Shown here in pieces: positions 6,744 to 15,652 of a stretch of 64,000 nucleotides of DNA. A program made the position numbers and the translations under genes. This stretch comes from a virus: the IMG/VR virus record IMGVR_UViG_3300008459_000031, positions 1-64,000 of that record. One strand, given 5' to 3'. The notes beneath the pieces were generated by a model. The model made no database searches. It had not been told where the DNA came from and was given only the letters and a program-made list of their open reading frames with translations. Position 1 is the stretch's first letter, and each line of letters starts with the position of its first letter.

Positions 6744-7656
6744 TGAAACATTCAAAGAATTCAGACACATCTCTCTCTCAGTAAACAAGTCGATAGAAGA
6801 AATTAAGCTGGCTAAATCTGGTCAGAGAATTGTCTTCCCGACTAAATGGGATAGGTTGAATAAGAATTTGCTAGGTGGTTTACAGCCTGGAAAGATGTAT
6901 GTTATTGCCGGTCGTCCTGGTGTAGGCAAATCTGCATTTTCAAACCAACTAATCTTTGATGTGTTGGATAAGAATCATGACAAAAAACTTCTAGTTTTAT
7001 ACTGGACTTTCGAGATGCCTGATTATCAGCAAATTATGAGATCTGCTTCTCATGATGCTGGTATGACATTCTCAGAAATGTACAGCATAGATTCTAATCT
7101 AACTGATGATAGGATTACGAAGTATGAAAATGCAGTTGAGAAGTATAAGAAGTATCCTATTTACTTCTGCTCTATACCACAGAACATGGTGAAGATTAAA
7201 CAGATAAATGACAGGGTTAATACTAAATTTCCTGAGCATACAATCATTAATCTTTACGACCATTCGAGATTAATTTTAGGGACAGAAGACACAGAGCTTC
7301 AGAAACTAAATCAAGTATCGAAGACATGTATGTGGTTACAAGCTAGAATGGGTAGTATAACTATCTTATTATCTCAGCTAAACAGGAATATCGAGCAAGA
7401 GTATCGTGCCAAGCAACAGTATCAACCACAGCTTACAGACCTATTCGGTGGTGATTCTATTGGGCAAGATGCTCACGTAGTGATGATGCTACAAAGACCA
7501 TTCGACTTATACGGAATAACCGATAGTTATTGTGGGGAAGACCCTGAAGGTCTCTTAGCCTGCCACATAGAGAAGAATCGTGATGGTCAATTGGGTATGA
7601 TTCCCTACGAAGCTGATTTGTCAACATTTACGTTGACTGAAAGATTGAAAAAGTAA
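6682..7656 (+). CDS. DnaB-like replicative helicase, SF4 (324 aa)
   Basis: RecA-fold hexameric helicase, expected to unwind DNA 5'-3' ahead of the phage polymerase. Walker A is GRPGVGKS (residues 77-84), after the DnaB-type entry FPTKWDRLNKNLLGGLQPG. The Walker B strand lies in TIINLYDHSRLI, the DnaB motif QLNR follows, and the SF4 finger is suggested by EKNRDGQLG near the C-terminus. It is shorter than bacterial DnaB (about 450 aa) because the N-terminal primase-binding domain is missing. Start at the ATG 6682; a GTG just upstream is less likely. The primase is a separate gene at 9.6 kb. Confidence 0.9.
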   Translation: MEIQQNLNQQAQKVESQGNFDETFKEFRHISLSVNKSIEEIKLAKSGQRIVFPTKWDRLNKNLLGGLQPGKMYVIAGRPGVGKSAFSNQLIFDVLDKNHDKKLLVLYWTFEMPDYQQIMRSASHDAGMTFSEMYSIDSNLTDDRITKYENAVEKYKKYPIYFCSIPQNMVKIKQINDRVNTKFPEHTIINLYDHSRLILGTEDTELQKLNQVSKTCMWLQARMGSITILLSQLNRNIEQEYRAKQQYQPQLTDLFGGDSIGQDAHVVMMLQRPFDLYGITDSYCGEDPEGLLACHIEKNRDGQLGMIPYEADLSTFTLTERLKK

Positions 7657-7675
7657 ATTTAAAACTTGACAAAGA

Positions 7676-8380
7676 ATGGAGTTAGTACTTCCTACTGAAA
7701 GAGTTGCTGCTCTTCGTAAGAGTCCGAGACACATGATTATCTACGGACCACCAAAGATTGGTAAAACAACAGCACTAGCTAAACTCGACGGATGCTTAAT
7801 CATAGACCTAGAGCAAGGGTCGGATATGGTTGAAGCTCTTAAAGTTAAAGCCAATAACTTGAGTGAGTTAAGTCAAATCGGTAAAGCAATTATGAAAGCT
7901 GGAAAGCCTTACAAATATATTGCTATCGATACTTTGACACAGCTAGAAGTCTGGGCAGAATCAGATGCAAAAGAACTCTATCGTCAAACTCCGATGGGGA
8001 AGAACTTCGATCCTGATAACAAAGGATTATCAGTACTTTCTCTTCCACAAGGTGCAGGCTATTTGTATTTACGAATGGCTATCAAGAAGTGGATGGATAG
8101 ACTAGAGCAGTTATCTGATCACATTATCTACATCGGTCACTTAAAAGATAAGCAGATCGAGAAGAAAGGTAAAGAGGTATCAGCTAAAGATTTAGACTTG
8201 ACTGGTAAGATCCGTAACATTGCTTGTGCTAATTCAGATGCCATTGGGTATGTGTATAGACAAGAAGGAAAGACCATGATCTCGTTTAATTCTAACGATG
8301 ATATCAATGCAGGTTCACGTTGTGAACATCTAAAAGGTCAAGAGATGGAACTTGACTGGAGTAAAATTTATATTGATTAA
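7676..8380 (+). CDS. Sak4-like phage P-loop ATPase (AAA_24 type, 234 aa)
   Basis: RecA-like ATPase with Walker A GPPKIGKT (residues 24-31) and a Walker B strand YIAIDTLTQL with D85. The overall pattern (ATP-site, YLYLRMAIKKWMDRL helix, then IIYIGHLKDK sensor strand) matches the phage nucleotide-binding AAA_24 family. That family includes Sak4 single-strand annealing proteins. Such proteins promote annealing and recombination, often together with the phage SSB, and the SSB candidate lies two genes downstream. A role in DNA annealing is therefore inferred; the ATPase assignment is direct. Confidence 0.85.
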   Translation: MELVLPTERVAALRKSPRHMIIYGPPKIGKTTALAKLDGCLIIDLEQGSDMVEALKVKANNLSELSQIGKAIMKAGKPYKYIAIDTLTQLEVWAESDAKELYRQTPMGKNFDPDNKGLSVLSLPQGAGYLYLRMAIKKWMDRLEQLSDHIIYIGHLKDKQIEKKGKEVSAKDLDLTGKIRNIACANSDAIGYVYRQEGKTMISFNSNDDINAGSRCEHLKGQEMELDWSKIYID

Positions 8381-8400
8381 CCCCTTAAAAATTAAAGAAA

Positions 8401-8712
8401 ATGTCTATAGAGGCAAATGTTCAAAATTCACCAACAGTAGAATCAACTACTGAAAATACTGGTAAAGTTGTATTAACTGTTACTGGAATCATCAACGACT
8501 TAAACGACGGTATCGATCGTGATGGTATTGCAACTAAGTATGGCTTGACTAAAGCTGAAGTAACTGAAATCTTTAAGCACCCTAAACTTGTAGGATTACG
8601 TGCTCGTAAGAAGATTCAAGTTAGATTCACTCTAGTTGATGATACTATAGTTCCAACTTCAGCCGTAGTAGATCCTAATCAGATGTCTATATTAGATGCT
8701 GAAGGTGTATGA
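8401..8712 (+). CDS. small HTH-containing protein between Sak4-like and SSB genes (103 aa)
   Basis: The central segment (DGIATKYGLTKAEVTEIFKHPKL, residues about 40-62, in part) reads as a helix-turn-helix with a typical turn GLTKAEV. It is followed by a basic stretch GLRARKKIQVRF and a beta-rich C-terminus. It may bind DNA or serve as an adaptor for the neighbouring recombination proteins. The stop is TGA at 8710-8712; the frame stays open for 22 more codons afterwards (to TAA at 8779-8781). That extension is discussed separately. Confidence 0.7.
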   Translation: MSIEANVQNSPTVESTTENTGKVVLTVTGIINDLNDGIDRDGIATKYGLTKAEVTEIFKHPKLVGLRARKKIQVRFTLVDDTIVPTSAVVDPNQMSILDAEGV

Positions 8713-8801
8713 ATAGCAGAGTGGGAAAGCAGATTCTTAATGAGAGAAGATGCTGACCCTATTTACAAAATGTTTTATTAAATTTTAAAATCAAAATAAA
8801 A

Positions 8802-9572
8802 ATGGCAATTGCGTCAAACAATTCAGAAGAAGTAGTAGCAGGTGGTGGTATCACCTTGTACACAGGTATTGCACCAGTTAATGTAGTAGCAGTTAATCCT
8901 ACATTAACAGAGTTGCAAGCTATTGGAATCAATGCTCAGAAAGATCCTGAGTATAATGTAGAAATCAATAACGAAGAGTACAATAAGATTGTATTTTATC
9001 TTCGTCATGAGTCCCCTAACTTCACAGTTAGATTTGAGATTCTTATGCAACCAAAGCATCGTGCATCTCAATCTGGGGAGAAGTTTATGTGGGTAAATAA
9101 CATAGGTCAGATGACTTGGAGTGCAGACGTTCCAGCTTACGATTGGTGGAAGAATGCAGACAAGACTCGTAAGGCTTATGTTGGTGAGGATACTCTTATT
9201 AACTTCACTAAAGCTTGGGCTAACGTAGCTAATGGTGGAGAAGTATCATTCGATACTATCGATGCTATTGCTAAAGGTGATGTTAAAGAGCTAAAAGAGT
9301 ATGTTAAAGTCTTAGCTGACAATAAGTTACGTGTACTTATCGGTGTTAAAGATGAGAAGTATCAGACAGTTTATAACCGTCACTTCGGAAGATTAAAGCC
9401 GATGAGAGATGATTTGTTTATCAAAGCTTTAAATGAAGACTATGGCTCCTTCAATGCTGAGTATTCAAAAGATTTGAAATTAGGTATTTATAGTCCAGGC
9501 TTAATCACAGCTGACAAAGCAACTGAGAATCAAGCAGTTGCAGTAGATGCAGGTGATGATTGGGATGCATAA
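8802..9572 (+). CDS. probable single-stranded DNA-binding protein (256 aa)
   Basis: A mixed alpha/beta protein with aromatic-rich strands (KIVFYLRHESPNFTVRFEILM; FMWVNNIGQMTW) compatible with an OB-fold that stacks on ssDNA. It ends in an acidic tail with an aromatic residue (DAGDDWDA), the hallmark by which SSBs recruit partners. The gene is between a Sak4-like ATPase and the primase and is closed by a strong terminator, which suits an abundant replication protein. I did not recognise an exact family, so the SSB call rests on tail, aromatic content and context. Confidence 0.65.
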   Translation: MAIASNNSEEVVAGGGITLYTGIAPVNVVAVNPTLTELQAIGINAQKDPEYNVEINNEEYNKIVFYLRHESPNFTVRFEILMQPKHRASQSGEKFMWVNNIGQMTWSADVPAYDWWKNADKTRKAYVGEDTLINFTKAWANVANGGEVSFDTIDAIAKGDVKELKEYVKVLADNKLRVLIGVKDEKYQTVYNRHFGRLKPMRDDLFIKALNEDYGSFNAEYSKDLKLGIYSPGLITADKATENQAVAVDAGDDWDA

Positions 9573-9593
9573 ACCAACAACCAAAAAACAATT

Positions 9594-9621
9594 AGGGGGA
9601 TTTATTCCCCCTTTTGTTTTT
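9594..9621 (+). terminator. rho-independent terminator after the SSB gene
   Basis: AGGGGGA (9594-9600) pairs perfectly with TCCCCCT (9606-9612) across a five-base loop and is followed by a T-rich run (TTTGTTTTT). It lies 21 bases after the SSB stop and 15 bases before the primase start, so it splits the replication block into two transcripts or attenuates the second. Confidence 0.85.
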
Positions 9622-9635
9622 AAATTAGCAGCTTT

Positions 9636-10619
9636 ATGATTGAGTCGAGAAGTAGTGAAGCATATTTGCATAAGGATGCTATCTTATGTCAAATCTCTGA
9701 GTATGATATATTCAGATACTATTGCCATAATTTCAAGAACTTGAATGAGAAATTCTGCAGTGAGTTAAGATTAGACAATAATCCTACCTGTTCTATTGTG
9801 TATTGGAATAATAAGTTGTTGTATAAGGACTTTGGTAGTGGGGAGAGTCATGATTGTTTCTCATACATTCAAAGAAAATATGGCTTGACATATTCAGAAG
9901 CTCTTAAAGTAATAGATACTGACTTTGGGTTGGGATTGCAACGTGGGGTGGTTAACAAAGTTGCTATTGAGCTTACTTATGGAGATCCTGTTTATGTTGA
10001 GAAGAGGCCAGTTAAAATTCAGAAGAGAGCAAGAGAGTGGAATCAAGAAGATAAAAATTTCTGGTCTCAATTTAACATCCCTCGTTCACTGTTAATTAAA
10101 TTTAATGTTCAACCTATAGATTACTTTTGGATAAATGAAGCACGTTATACATGTCACACTCCTAGTTATGTATATAATTTGGGTGGTCGTTATAAAATCT
10201 ACAGACCATATGAAACTGATGGTAAGTGGTTTAGTAACACAACTAAAGAAGATATACAAGGATGGGATCAGTTGGTGGATAAAGGAGAGTTAGTTATACT
10301 TGCTTCATCTCTCAAAGATGTTATGTGTCTTAATGTATTGGGGTATCAAGCAATAGCTTTACAGAGTGAGATGCAGATGCCCAGTAAGACACTGATAGAT
10401 AATCTAAAGGAAAGATTTAAAACTGTAGCTGTATTATATGATAATGATTATGAAAAAGAAAACAATCCAGGCCAAATGATGGCTAATAAAATTTGTTCAG
10501 AGTTTAATCTTATTAATGTAATTTTGCCAGCTCACTATAAATCTAAAGATATATCGGACTTCATTAAAAATAATGGACAAGATATAGCTTATATGATAGT
10601 TAAAATACAATTACCATGA
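9636..10619 (+). CDS. DnaG-like primase, Toprim type (327 aa)
   Basis: Synthesises RNA primers for the phage replisome. The N-terminus has a zinc-site-like set of Cys residues (C30, C41, C52) and the primase signature YKDFGSGESHDCFSYI (about residues 63-78). The catalytic half is a Toprim fold (about 215-290) with VILASSLKDVMCL and the acidic strand VAVLYDNDYE. The Toprim Glu usually seen as VEG is replaced by Ser here, a variation I believe is also seen in related phage primases. Its stop overlaps the next start (ATGA). It lies directly after the SSB terminator and lacks a helicase domain. Confidence 0.8.
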   Translation: MIESRSSEAYLHKDAILCQISEYDIFRYYCHNFKNLNEKFCSELRLDNNPTCSIVYWNNKLLYKDFGSGESHDCFSYIQRKYGLTYSEALKVIDTDFGLGLQRGVVNKVAIELTYGDPVYVEKRPVKIQKRAREWNQEDKNFWSQFNIPRSLLIKFNVQPIDYFWINEARYTCHTPSYVYNLGGRYKIYRPYETDGKWFSNTTKEDIQGWDQLVDKGELVILASSLKDVMCLNVLGYQAIALQSEMQMPSKTLIDNLKERFKTVAVLYDNDYEKENNPGQMMANKICSEFNLINVILPAHYKSKDISDFIKNNGQDIAYMIVKIQLP

Positions 10620-10825
10620 ACTCACCATACTATACAGACCCTGCAGTTAGAGATAGAATAGATCAAATTCTACAAAAATGTGCAACTTTATTTTCTAATC
10701 TCGGAACTTCTACTAACTTTGACGTACAAAACACAGTTACGGCAAAGCAAACAGAAAAACAATGGCTAAAAGAAATCCAGCTCCTCGATCCAGAGTTCTA
10801 CGAAAAGGTAAAACCTCAGGATTAA
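10616..10825 (+). CDS. hypothetical small protein (69 aa)
   Basis: A 69-residue mostly helical protein. Its start shares an ATGA with the primase stop, and its last 64 bases overlap the PD-(D/E)XK nuclease gene in another frame. That overlap is the largest in this block, which suggests strong compaction or that one start is misplaced. The product has one helix with Ile/Leu repeats at residues 12-28 and a Trp-containing C-terminal helix. No function recognised. Confidence 0.5.
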   Translation: MNSPYYTDPAVRDRIDQILQKCATLFSNLGTSTNFDVQNTVTAKQTEKQWLKEIQLLDPEFYEKVKPQD

Positions 10826-11253
10826 ATAAAGGCAAAATAAAATCTAGATCTAAAGAAGTCGATGGGATTAAGTTCAAATCGATGCTAGAAGTATTTTGCT
10901 ATAAGAAGCTGAAAGAAGCCAAGTTAGATTTTGAATATGAAGAACATGTTTGGAATTTGATGGAAGGGTTTAACTACCCTGCTATGTCTTTTGAGAATAG
11001 GTCTACAGGAGTTTTTGAGGACAGGAGTAAGGATAAGGTTAGAGCCATTACCTACACTCCAGACTTTGTCTGCATGAAAGATGGTAAACCTGTATGGGTT
11101 ATAGAGTGCAAAGGTTTTGCTAATGACCGTTTCCCTAATACTTGGAAAAACTTCAAGAGAAAACTTATAGAAGACGGTACACCTTGTCCACTCTTTGTCC
11201 CCAAAAATCAAAAACAAATTATAGAAGTAATTAAGCTCATCTCAGAGCTTTAA
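10762..11253 (+). CDS. PD-(D/E)XK nuclease (163 aa)
   Basis: Restriction-fold nuclease. An N-terminal helix carries E43 (KSMLEVFCYKKL). The core has YTPDF with D101, and VIECKG with E115 and K117, giving the E...PD...ExK layout of phage endonuclease I/Holliday-junction-type enzymes. A very basic N-terminal tail (residues 1-31) should bind DNA. Such nucleases in lytic phages either resolve branched replication intermediates or degrade host DNA. The position next to primase and before rIIA suggests replication or recombination. A later start is possible because the first 64 bases overlap the previous gene, but the basic tail looks genuine. Confidence 0.85.
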   Translation: MAKRNPAPRSRVLRKGKTSGLNKGKIKSRSKEVDGIKFKSMLEVFCYKKLKEAKLDFEYEEHVWNLMEGFNYPAMSFENRSTGVFEDRSKDKVRAITYTPDFVCMKDGKPVWVIECKGFANDRFPNTWKNFKRKLIEDGTPCPLFVPKNQKQIIEVIKLISEL

Positions 11254-11264
11254 ATTAAAAGATT

Positions 11265-11630
11265 ATGAGTCTTACAATTAATGAAGACTCTAAATATCTT
11301 AAGCCACATACATTTCAGAAGGGAGATTTAATCTTCATTGCTATTGGGAATAGAATTGATATTGCTATTTACGATACAGCTGTTAGTGATGATAAGATTT
11401 ATTATTTACACCTATGCAGCTGGTGGAATCGTTTAGATGATTACAACAAAGTATATCCTGATGGTAATAAGAGTTGGTTAAATAAAAAGGTTAATAATCC
11501 AGAAGCAGGAGCAAGAGATTTTACTAACACTCATGCAAATAAGAGGATTATACCTATCCCAAGAGAAATGTGTACTAAGATGTTATTAGAGATTCAACAC
11601 GATTACAAAAAAGCTAGAAACTTATTATGA
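11265..11630 (+). CDS. hypothetical protein before rIIA (121 aa)
   Basis: An alpha/beta protein of 121 residues with an aromatic centre (YYLHLCSWWNRLDDYNKVYPDG) and a Lys-rich C-terminal helix. No metal site, membrane segment or P-loop was seen. The start is 12 bases after the nuclease stop, and its end shares ATGA with the rIIA start, so it is co-expressed with rIIA/rIIB. It could be an rII accessory protein, but that is positional inference only. Confidence 0.6.
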   Translation: MSLTINEDSKYLKPHTFQKGDLIFIAIGNRIDIAIYDTAVSDDKIYYLHLCSWWNRLDDYNKVYPDGNKSWLNKKVNNPEAGARDFTNTHANKRIIPIPREMCTKMLLEIQHDYKKARNLL

Positions 11631-14449
11631 GTATCAAACAGATTGACAACGAGTTTGTCGGATCAGACACTGGTGTTGCTAAACGAATTAATCGTGGTGC
11701 AGAAAAGCTAGTGTTTGACATATTACAAGCCACACAGTATTCTACTCCAATCCCTTCAACCGTCAGAGAGCTGGTAACAAATGCCTGCGATTCTCAACGA
11801 GAGAAGGAAATTGCAATAGAGATATTGACTGGGCAGAAAACCGTGGAAGATTATTACATCAACCGAGAAGGAGAGCAGTACGAAGACAGTAACTTCGATC
11901 CAGACTATTATAGTCTTCCTCATTTTGATGTACAGAATCACCACGTTGACGTTTATTACAAGCACAATGCTGGAGTTGGATATTGTGACCAGTTCATAAT
12001 TAAAGACTACGGTGTTGGTATCGGGGGTAGACGTTTAGAAGGTATCCTAGAATTAGGTTATTCAACTAAACGTAATACCTCAGAGAATTTTGGTGCCTTC
12101 GGTTTGGGTGCTAAAGTTGCATTATCTACCGGTGTAGACTTCTACACTATTGAAACCATTTATCAAGGGAAACGATTCAAAGCAAACTGCTTTAATTACA
12201 AGACTGATTTCTTAATTCCACGATTCAATCTTAGTACAGGCCAAGAGAATCCATACATCACATTTTCTGATGGGACAAAAGTTTATTACGAGCCAACTAC
12301 AGAGTTAAACAGAACTGAGATTTCATTTGGGGTAAAGAAGCATAATGCAGATCGTTTCATAGATGCAGTCAGTGAGCAATTAACTTACTTGAGTAATGTT
12401 AGATTTTATGTGGTTGAAGAGAATGGGTATGAAAGAGAGATTGACTTCAAGCCTAGTATTATCTACAACTCAAAGCATTTGATTATCACTGAGAGTAACT
12501 ACTATGCACGTCCACATATTGTCATTGTTAAAGCAGAAGGTGCAACCACTGGTATTAACTATGGTCACGTGGATTTCCGAGAGTTGGAGATGGAGCAGTT
12601 ATATGGGGCAGTTGGTCTGAAGTGTCCTATACGACAAGTGTACAAGAATGAACAGGGGGAAGAAGTAGTTATTCAAGAGGGAGTCGATGTTACTCCGAGC
12701 CGTGAGAAAGTAATCTGGTCTGATCATACTAAACAGTTTGTTCAGAGCTTGATTATTAAAGCAGGTGAGGAAGCAACAGAGCTTGTGCAAGAGAGGCTGA
12801 ACGAAACAGATTTCTTGAAGTGGGTAGATGCATGTAAGAATGTAGTATTCTCAGGAAGACTTGACAATGATTATTCTGCTAATGGTAAAGTACTACAGTC
12901 TATGAGTAGAATCATTGACACGAAATCTTTAAAGCCGGTATACCCAGTGAACAAACGAATTAAGTTTGAGCACATGGGGAAGGTATTTGAAGGATTCAAT
13001 GTCAGACTTCATACTTTGTCTAACAAGCTTGAGAACGGAGAGTTTAAGATAGTATCTAATACTACTGATGTTGATACTTGGGAAAAGTTCGACATCTCTA
13101 AGGTGTATTTTAGAAAGGAAGGATTTACCAGACTCAAAGATGCATATCTTATGAAAGAGAATGGTGGTTCTTTTATATCTATCAGAAAGAAATCCACTCA
13201 GGATTTAGAGGACAAGTGTGATGATCCTGCTACACGACCAGAAGATTTAGTATTGTATGAAGCTGAGTTAGGGAAGATTAAGAGAAACCAATTAGAAATT
13301 GAGAAGTACCTATCAGAGTCAGAAAGCTACAGAGTTTATGATGATGTGATAGTTCCTGATGACTTTGAGGCTAGTCTTAAACAAGAGGAAGATACTCTAG
13401 CTGCTACAGGTGGAGGAACAATTAAACTTACTCCTGCTGAACTTCGTGAGTTGAACAAGCAGATTGTAGGTTACACTGTTCGTGAGTCTACTTCAAGACA
13501 AGGAATTCATTGGAATGATTCTGTGTGGGATAAGGTAGAGCCAAAGTTATCTGAACTTAGAGCCACTGAAACTCTTATCTACTATGGTACAGATGAAGAT
13601 GGGGAGAAGCTTAAGTTAGCTGCTGAGATAATGAAAAGATTTGCTCCAAGTATTTCAGAGGTTTATCCTGGCTGTGTTCATACTCCTCCTTATTCTAATA
13701 GTAGACAGGATCCTATGCATTTCTACATGTGTACTCCTACAAGATTTACTAATAATAAAGGAGAGCTGTATGAATATACTATGGGATCTAAAGTCAATAG
13801 AGACTTTAAAACCCCACAGTTAATTAAGCTCAGTGAAGCCAATGTAAGACAAGTGAAGAATGTAGCAAATATCAGACATATCGATGAGTTTTTCTACACA
13901 GTGACTGAGAATGACTACATTACTTGTAGTCCTTATCTTAGAATATACTATGCTGCTCATCGTCTTGAAACTTGTGATCTTAAGCATTTCTTTAATCATC
14001 TGCAGTCTATCAATCCTTTGTTTGGTAAGATGTATGATCAGATTATGGAAGTTACAGGCAAGATATCTATTAAAGTAAAGAATAGCACTCATCCATTAAT
14101 TAATGAAGTGTTTACAAGACTGAATAAGATGTATGCTTTAGAGTATGTATGCAAAACTTCTCCTGATGATAAGGAGACTATTGCTAATACAGCAAGCAGC
14201 TTGTTTATGCTAGCAGACATTCCAGGAGCTGAGATTCGTATTCCAGGGTTTGAGGCTGTATATTCTTTCTATAAAGATTTCATAGAGACTTCTCAACATA
14301 TCCTAACTCAGATTTCTAGTTATAAGTTTGATGAGGAAGATACGAAACGTGAGATTCAGCTGTATCTAAAAGCAAAAGGGTTACTCGAAATGACCATTCC
14401 TGTTGAAGAAATAAATGAGTTCGAGTCATTTGTTTCACTAAATTTGTAA
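11627..14449 (+). CDS. rIIA: rIIA-like protein with GHKL ATPase domain (940 aa)
   Basis: The N-terminal 250 residues carry a GHKL (Hsp90/MutL/gyrase B) ATP site: E48-N52-D55 in VRELVTNACD, DYGVG at 127-131, and GAFGLGAKVA (156-165) with the conserved Gly and Lys. The remaining roughly 690 residues are helical and unlike any enzyme I recognise. The length and the pairing with the next gene match T4 rIIA, a membrane-associated protein that blocks lambda RexAB exclusion and influences lysis timing. Homologues are reported in crAss-like phages. Partner and target in Bacteroidota hosts are unknown. Confidence 0.85.
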   Translation: MSIKQIDNEFVGSDTGVAKRINRGAEKLVFDILQATQYSTPIPSTVRELVTNACDSQREKEIAIEILTGQKTVEDYYINREGEQYEDSNFDPDYYSLPHFDVQNHHVDVYYKHNAGVGYCDQFIIKDYGVGIGGRRLEGILELGYSTKRNTSENFGAFGLGAKVALSTGVDFYTIETIYQGKRFKANCFNYKTDFLIPRFNLSTGQENPYITFSDGTKVYYEPTTELNRTEISFGVKKHNADRFIDAVSEQLTYLSNVRFYVVEENGYEREIDFKPSIIYNSKHLIITESNYYARPHIVIVKAEGATTGINYGHVDFRELEMEQLYGAVGLKCPIRQVYKNEQGEEVVIQEGVDVTPSREKVIWSDHTKQFVQSLIIKAGEEATELVQERLNETDFLKWVDACKNVVFSGRLDNDYSANGKVLQSMSRIIDTKSLKPVYPVNKRIKFEHMGKVFEGFNVRLHTLSNKLENGEFKIVSNTTDVDTWEKFDISKVYFRKEGFTRLKDAYLMKENGGSFISIRKKSTQDLEDKCDDPATRPEDLVLYEAELGKIKRNQLEIEKYLSESESYRVYDDVIVPDDFEASLKQEEDTLAATGGGTIKLTPAELRELNKQIVGYTVRESTSRQGIHWNDSVWDKVEPKLSELRATETLIYYGTDEDGEKLKLAAEIMKRFAPSISEVYPGCVHTPPYSNSRQDPMHFYMCTPTRFTNNKGELYEYTMGSKVNRDFKTPQLIKLSEANVRQVKNVANIRHIDEFFYTVTENDYITCSPYLRIYYAAHRLETCDLKHFFNHLQSINPLFGKMYDQIMEVTGKISIKVKNSTHPLINEVFTRLNKMYALEYVCKTSPDDKETIANTASSLFMLADIPGAEIRIPGFEAVYSFYKDFIETSQHILTQISSYKFDEEDTKREIQLYLKAKGLLEMTIPVEEINEFESFVSLNL
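14439..14446 (+). promoter_or_regulatory. TAnnTTTG box before rIIB
   Basis: TAAATTTG matches the Bacteroidota -7 element and lies 26 bases before the rIIB start, overlapping the rIIA stop region. No good -33 TTTG is found 17-21 bases upstream, so it is a weak candidate for an internal promoter. Confidence 0.25.
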
Positions 14450-14472
14450 TACAAATAATAACAAAATCTTAT

Positions 14473-15642
14473 ATGATTAGTTTAAATGTAATCGATGGAA
14501 ACATCGTAGGATCTTACGGAGAGAAGTCATTCTCTGTAACGTACACTGAAGAGTTGTACAAACAAATGCAAGAGTTAGCTAAAAAAGCTGATGAGGTAAA
14601 CTCTATGGCTGATTTAAAAGTTATCTTAGATACTTTTGATGGTTTAGCTGTTGAAGATTATACTAAGCTTATTCAAGATAAGTGTGAACACATTTATGTG
14701 AATAAAGCTACTGGTGAATTCTTCTTGAAGACTGGAGATGTAATATCTAATATTCCAATGCCAGCAGCATTAGTAGAGAGAATCTACGAATCTATGGACA
14801 TGGGGTTAGATTTCATGCCACTTATCAAGATGTGGACTCGTTGGTTACGTAACCCGATTCTTTGGAAGAAGATGTATCATGGGAAAGGGGTTGAATTTTC
14901 TACAAGATTCTTTAACTTTATTAACTTGAAGTATGTTCACCCTGTTCTTTACAAAGAACTTACCGAAGAGAAAGGTTTGAGCCCTGACGTAGCAATAAAG
15001 AAAGCTACGATGTATCAAATGAAAATCACCAAGGAAGGTTTGCTCAATGGTTACAAGGTATCTACAGAAGTATTGCACAAGTTTGATGCAGAATCTGGAG
15101 AGATGGTAGACCGTTACAAACGTACATTCAATGTAGACACTGGAGAAATTGAGTCAGAAGGCTTACCAGAGTTTGTTGAAGATCGTTTGTTTCAACCAGC
15201 TATCATGGGAACAAGTGGAGATGCATTCTATTGTGAAGGACCAAATGGTTATGCTAACCCTGGCCACTTCATCAAAGTAGGATGTACTCATCGTCTTGCA
15301 TCTTGGGATCAAGTTGATACTAATGACTATAATTCTTGTGTACCTGGTTTACACTTCGGTGGTCTTGAGTATATCAACCGTATCTCAGGTGAGATTCATA
15401 ACATCTTTGTAGACCCGATGCATATCGGAGCTGTTCCAGATGATTCAACTGGTGCTATTCGTTGTCTTCAGTATTTCGTGCATTCAAGTTTGGCAGGTGT
15501 AAATGGTTCTATTTATCACTCTTCAACTTATGCATCTAAGACTGATGCTGAATGGGCAGAAGCTCGTAAAGAAGCAGTAGAGAAATGTTCTTCTAGTATT
15601 GAAGAAATAAAAGCAAAGATTGCTAGAATAAATAACATTTAA
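14473..15642 (+). CDS. rIIB: rIIB-like protein (389 aa)
   Basis: The partner of rIIA. The N-terminal part (NVIDGNIVGSYGEKSFSVTYTEELY) reads as a beta-sandwich with a DUF-like rIIB start. The middle has the block LVERIYESMDMGLDFMPLIKMWTRWLRNP, a segment I recognise from phage rIIB homologues, and a Cys/His-rich C-terminal region (residues 250-350) may bind metal. It follows rIIA by 23 bases. In T4, rIIA and rIIB act together at the host membrane. Here the pair sits inside the replication operon, as expected for early or middle genes that protect replication. Confidence 0.8.
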   Translation: MISLNVIDGNIVGSYGEKSFSVTYTEELYKQMQELAKKADEVNSMADLKVILDTFDGLAVEDYTKLIQDKCEHIYVNKATGEFFLKTGDVISNIPMPAALVERIYESMDMGLDFMPLIKMWTRWLRNPILWKKMYHGKGVEFSTRFFNFINLKYVHPVLYKELTEEKGLSPDVAIKKATMYQMKITKEGLLNGYKVSTEVLHKFDAESGEMVDRYKRTFNVDTGEIESEGLPEFVEDRLFQPAIMGTSGDAFYCEGPNGYANPGHFIKVGCTHRLASWDQVDTNDYNSCVPGLHFGGLEYINRISGEIHNIFVDPMHIGAVPDDSTGAIRCLQYFVHSSLAGVNGSIYHSSTYASKTDAEWAEARKEAVEKCSSSIEEIKAKIARINNI

Positions 15643-15652
15643 ATTAAGTTCG

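Noticed and set aside
7657-7675. TTGAC before the Sak4-like gene as a sigma-70 -35 box
   Set aside because: No matching -10 at the right distance; the gap is only 19 bases, and Bacteroidota promoters use different boxes.
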